Shown one piece after another: positions 61,505 through 64,000 of a stretch of 64,000 nucleotides of DNA. Numbering within the stretch: the stretch's first letter is position 1; every line of letters starts with the position of its first letter. The stretch covers positions 280,501 to 344,500 of the forward strand of contig CANJKZ010001028.1 of assembly GCA_947471745.1 (NCBI GenBank), written 5' to 3'. A program made the position numbers and the translations under genes. The notes below the pieces were generated by a model. That model was given only the letters and a program-made list of their open reading frames with translations, did no database searches and had not been told where the DNA came from. This DNA is from Closterium sp. Naga37s-1. Lineage: Eukaryota > Streptophyta > Zygnematophyceae > Desmidiales > Closteriaceae.

Positions 61505-62824
61505 TTAACAGTCACCCTCAGCACTAACAGTCAAAGCATACATAGCAGAAAGAATAGCATCAAAGTCTAGGTCAAAGATAGCAATCCTAGACCTAAGCAG
61601 ATCTGCCCAGCGAGGGAGCTCGACGTCGTCACCAAACTCAGCACGCCAAGCGTCGTCAAGGCGGGAGAAGCAGCGGTGCTGAGTGTGAAGCCGCCCGCAA
61701 GTCTGACCAGCATGGTCATCCGTGCGAATGACATACGGGCAACTACCCCCAAACGCCCCACGCAAAAACCACTCATGAAGTTGCTGGGGCAACTGGGTCT
61801 CGCTCCGACGCTGCTGCTGCTGACGCTGGCCACCTCCAGAACCAACACGCCGAGCTCCAGTCCCACCGCCACCAGTCCCACTGCCTCCACTGCCGCCACT
61901 CCCACCGCTGCCTCCACCGCCGCCACCAGAGCCCCCACTCCCTCCACCAGTCGCACCGCCGCCACCACCTCCACTGCTGCCCCCACCACTATTCCCGCTG
62001 CCACCTCCACCACCGCCGCTGCCACCTCCACCACCCTTGCCACCCTTGCCCTTGCTGCTGCGGCGCTTCGCACTAGCAGGAGGAGCCCCGACGTCCTCAG
62101 CAACAGAGACGTCTACAGCAGCAGCAGAGGCATAGGAGGGGGCAAGGGGGGAGGGGGAGCACCCCTCAAAGAAGGGCGGGCGCGGAGTGCCACGAGCAGA
62201 ACCTACAGCAACTGCACTAGTCTTAGCTGCGAGGAGATGCTGCTCGAGGAGGTCAACAGTGAGGGAGGTGGGGTCAAGAGAGAGGAAGTGGTCCCTGACA
62301 GAGCGAAGAGAGTCAGGGAGGCGGGTGACTATAAAGTAGAGAGTGATGTACATCGGGGGCGGGTTCCTGTCAAGGAACTCAGCAGGAACGGCAGCGCGGT
62401 TGCGAGCGTCACTAGAGCGAAGGTGGTAAACCAGGTCCTCGACTGTGGTAAAGGCGGACAGGCCGGGGAATAGGTAGGGCAGAAGGAGGCGGCCTAGAGC
62501 AGCAGTGGCAGGGGAGGAGTAGCGAGCAACTACAGCGTCGTACAGTTCCTGTGCTGTCCTGTGCTGTCCGAAGTGAGCGCATTCAGCTAATGGCAGGTGG
62601 TTGCGAATGGCTAAGCGGGCAGCAGTGTCACGAGTAAGCCACTGTGAGCGAGTCGAACTGTCAGCTGTGGCGGGAGGGGCAATAGCGGCACAGGACATGT
62701 GGTCAAACAGGGAAACACCGTCCTTAATATCGCTCAGTAGGTACAGCTGCAGGTCGTCGAGCCACGTGTCAAACTGAACAGGTCTACCCTCATGATCGAA
62801 TGCGAGAACTCGAAGGGAGGCCAT
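61505..62824 (-). pseudogene. Copia G gag
   Basis: ATG at 62824 (reverse strand) opens 440 codons: 'MASLRVLAFDHEGRPVQFD', 'WLTRDTAARLAIRNHLP', 'YLFPGLSAFTTVEDLVYHL', 'MYITLYFIVTRLPDSL', a Lys-rich 'KRRSSKGKGGKGG', a Gly/Ser tract, and the Cys/His module 'CPYVIRTDDHAGQTCGRLHTQHRCFSRLDDAW'. It is the most complete gag of this group in the window. It ends at TAA 61505-61507, where F reads Tyr ('GDCYRCVPP'), so the protease would have followed in the same protein. Confidence 0.92.
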
Positions 62825-62899
62825 AGTGGCACAGTATGCAGAAGCAGCAGTAGCAGCAGTAGTAGTAGCCGCAATAGCAGCAGGAGCAGTATCAGTAGT

Positions 62900-63870
62900 A
62901 GCAGTAGGGGCCGAGGGGCCTAGGGGCCGAGGGGCGAAACACGAAGAGTGGGGGCCGAGGGGCCGAGGGGCCTGGGGTCTGAGGTGCCTAGGGGCCGAGG
63001 GGCCTGGGTCACGGGTCACGGGGCGCGGGTCGCGGGGCCTGGGGGCGTGACGGGCCGGAACCGGGGCCTTGGGACGTGATGGGCCTAGGGGCGCGATGGG
63101 CAGGAACCGGGGCCTGGGGGGGGGAGGGCGTGACGGGCCTAGGAGAGCGAAGGGCCGGGACTGAGGCCTAGGGGTGCGACGGGCAGGGAACGAGGCCCTG
63201 TGGCGCAATGGGCTTAGGGGCGTGACGGGCAGGAACCGGGGCCTGAGGGGGGGCGCGACGGGTAGGAACGGGCCCGTGGGGCGTGACGAGCAAGAACCGG
63301 GGCCTGAGGGAGGGGAGGGGGGGAGGGGGGGGGGGGGGGGGGGGCGACGGGCCTAGAAGCGCGACGGGTAGGAACGGGGCCATGGGGCGCGACGGGCCTA
63401 AGGGCGCGACGGGCCTAGGGGCGCGACTGGCCTAGGGGCGCGACGAGCAAAGGGGCCGGGGCATAGGGGCAAAGGGGCCGAGGGGCGCGACGGGCCTAGG
63501 AAACGGGGCCGTGGGGCGCGACGGGCCTAGGAAACGGGGCCGTGGGGCGCGACGGGCCAAGGGGCCGGGGCCTGGGCGCGAAGGGGCCGAGGGGCGCGAC
63601 GGGCCTAGGAAACGGGGCTGTGGAGCGCGACGGGCCTAGGGGCGCGACGGGCCTAGGGGCGCGACTGGCCTAGGGGCGCGACGGGCCAAGGGGCCGGGGC
63701 CTTGGGGCCAAGGGGCCAAGGGGCGCGACGTGCCTGGGAGCGTGACAAGTGAGAAAACGGGGCCTTGGGGCGCGACGGGCCTAGGGGCGCGACGGGCCAA
63801 GGGGCCGGGGCCTAGGGGCGAAGGGGCCGAGGCTACGGGCCGGGGCCAAGGGGCTACTCGCAAGGCAGCA
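62900..63870 (-). repeat. 17-bp leader minisatellite of copia G
   Basis: Tandem imperfect GGGCCTAGGGGCGCGAC units (17 bp) and variants, plus a G-run at 63325-63345. It occupies the leader between PBS and gag. Frames through it are repeat artefacts. Confidence 0.85.
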
Positions 63871-63871
63871 G

Positions 63872-63882
63872 GTGGTGGGCCC
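63872..63882 (-). promoter_or_regulatory. GGGCCCACCAC motif of copia G
   Basis: The plus strand reads GTGGTGGGCCC about 44 nt from the PBS start, matching A and F. Confidence 0.45.
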
Positions 63883-63926
63883 AAGGAAAGAAAGGCGGTC
63901 CTAGCGAGGGACCTGCTCTGAAACCA

Positions 63927-64000
63927 TGTTGAAAGTAATGAACGAGAATGGATGAACTAGCAAAGATTTGGGTACAAGTACTAACCCTAATTGGGTTGTA
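63927..64000 (-). repeat. 5' LTR of copia G (partial)
   Basis: Starts TGTTGAAAGTAATG and includes 'TACAAGTACTAACCCTAATT', as in F; truncated by the window end. Confidence 0.9.

Larger units (their letters stand above)
59651..64000 (-). mobile_element. Copia element G, main part (runs off the window)
   Basis: Minus-strand sister of F. From right to left: 5' LTR (63927 to beyond 64000), PBS complement (63915-63926, TGGTTTCAGAGC), GC-rich leader, gag, protease, integrase and the start of the linker, which continues at 53503-53839 after copia I. RT and RNase H are absent. The frame is broken by a TAA near 61505 and several shifts. Confidence 0.9.

Overview
The window looks like nuclear DNA of a green plant or streptophyte alga. 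Four things suggest this: Ty1/copia and Ty3/gypsy-chromovirus LTR retrotransposons, primer-binding sites matching initiator tRNA-Met (TGGTATCAGAGC type), an L1-type LINE, and a GC-rich host gene with Gln/Ala tracts and a weak MYB3R-like signature. A charophyte such as a desmid would fit, but that is inference. I see no bacterial, organellar or viral genes, no CRISPR array and no rRNA.

Almost all of the window is transposons inserted into one another. Many junctions can be read from target-site duplications (TSDs). Positions 1-499 are flank. A minus-strand chromovirus fills 500-13499 (TSD ATATT). It is interrupted by a 342-bp micro-LTR element (1659-2000, TSD ATACG) in its integrase and by a minus-strand copia 'B' (5328-12793, TSD GACTT) in its gag. 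The 5' LTR of B carries a solo LTR (12166-12308). Positions 13505-14130 are unassigned. A minus copia remnant 'C' (to 15467) abuts a plus copia remnant 'D' (15468-16727 and 23582-24318). D was split by copia 'A' (16728-23581, TSD TGAGG, LTRs identical). A B-type LTR (from 24319) then marks an abrupt change to host sequence.

The host gene starts at or before 25009. It is one long Gln/Ala/Glu/Ser-rich frame to 30540, then an intron, then a last exon (30754-30814) that resumes at 44430 and ends at 44602. The exon is split by a LINE (30815-44415; 14-bp TSD, 18-A tail). The LINE is itself interrupted by copia 'E' (31881-39186) in ORF1 and by a second micro-LTR element (43426-43770, TSD ATTGG) near the 3' end of ORF2.

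From 44603 to 45900 is AT-richer gene-free sequence. Then come minus copia 'F' (45901-53502) and a truncated minus copia 'G' (53503-53839 and 59651 to the window end). Copia 'I', from a different lineage (53840-59650, TSD ACAGT), is inserted in G.

Elements A, C, D, E, F, G and the solo LTR form one copia group. It has ~120-143-bp LTRs, GC-rich minisatellite leaders, Gly-rich Gag and an atypical Cys/His Gag module. All coding regions are broken. The interruptions are dominated by CAG/CAA/CGA/TGG changed to a stop, especially TAG. That pattern and the micro-LTR elements are the most interesting signals here.
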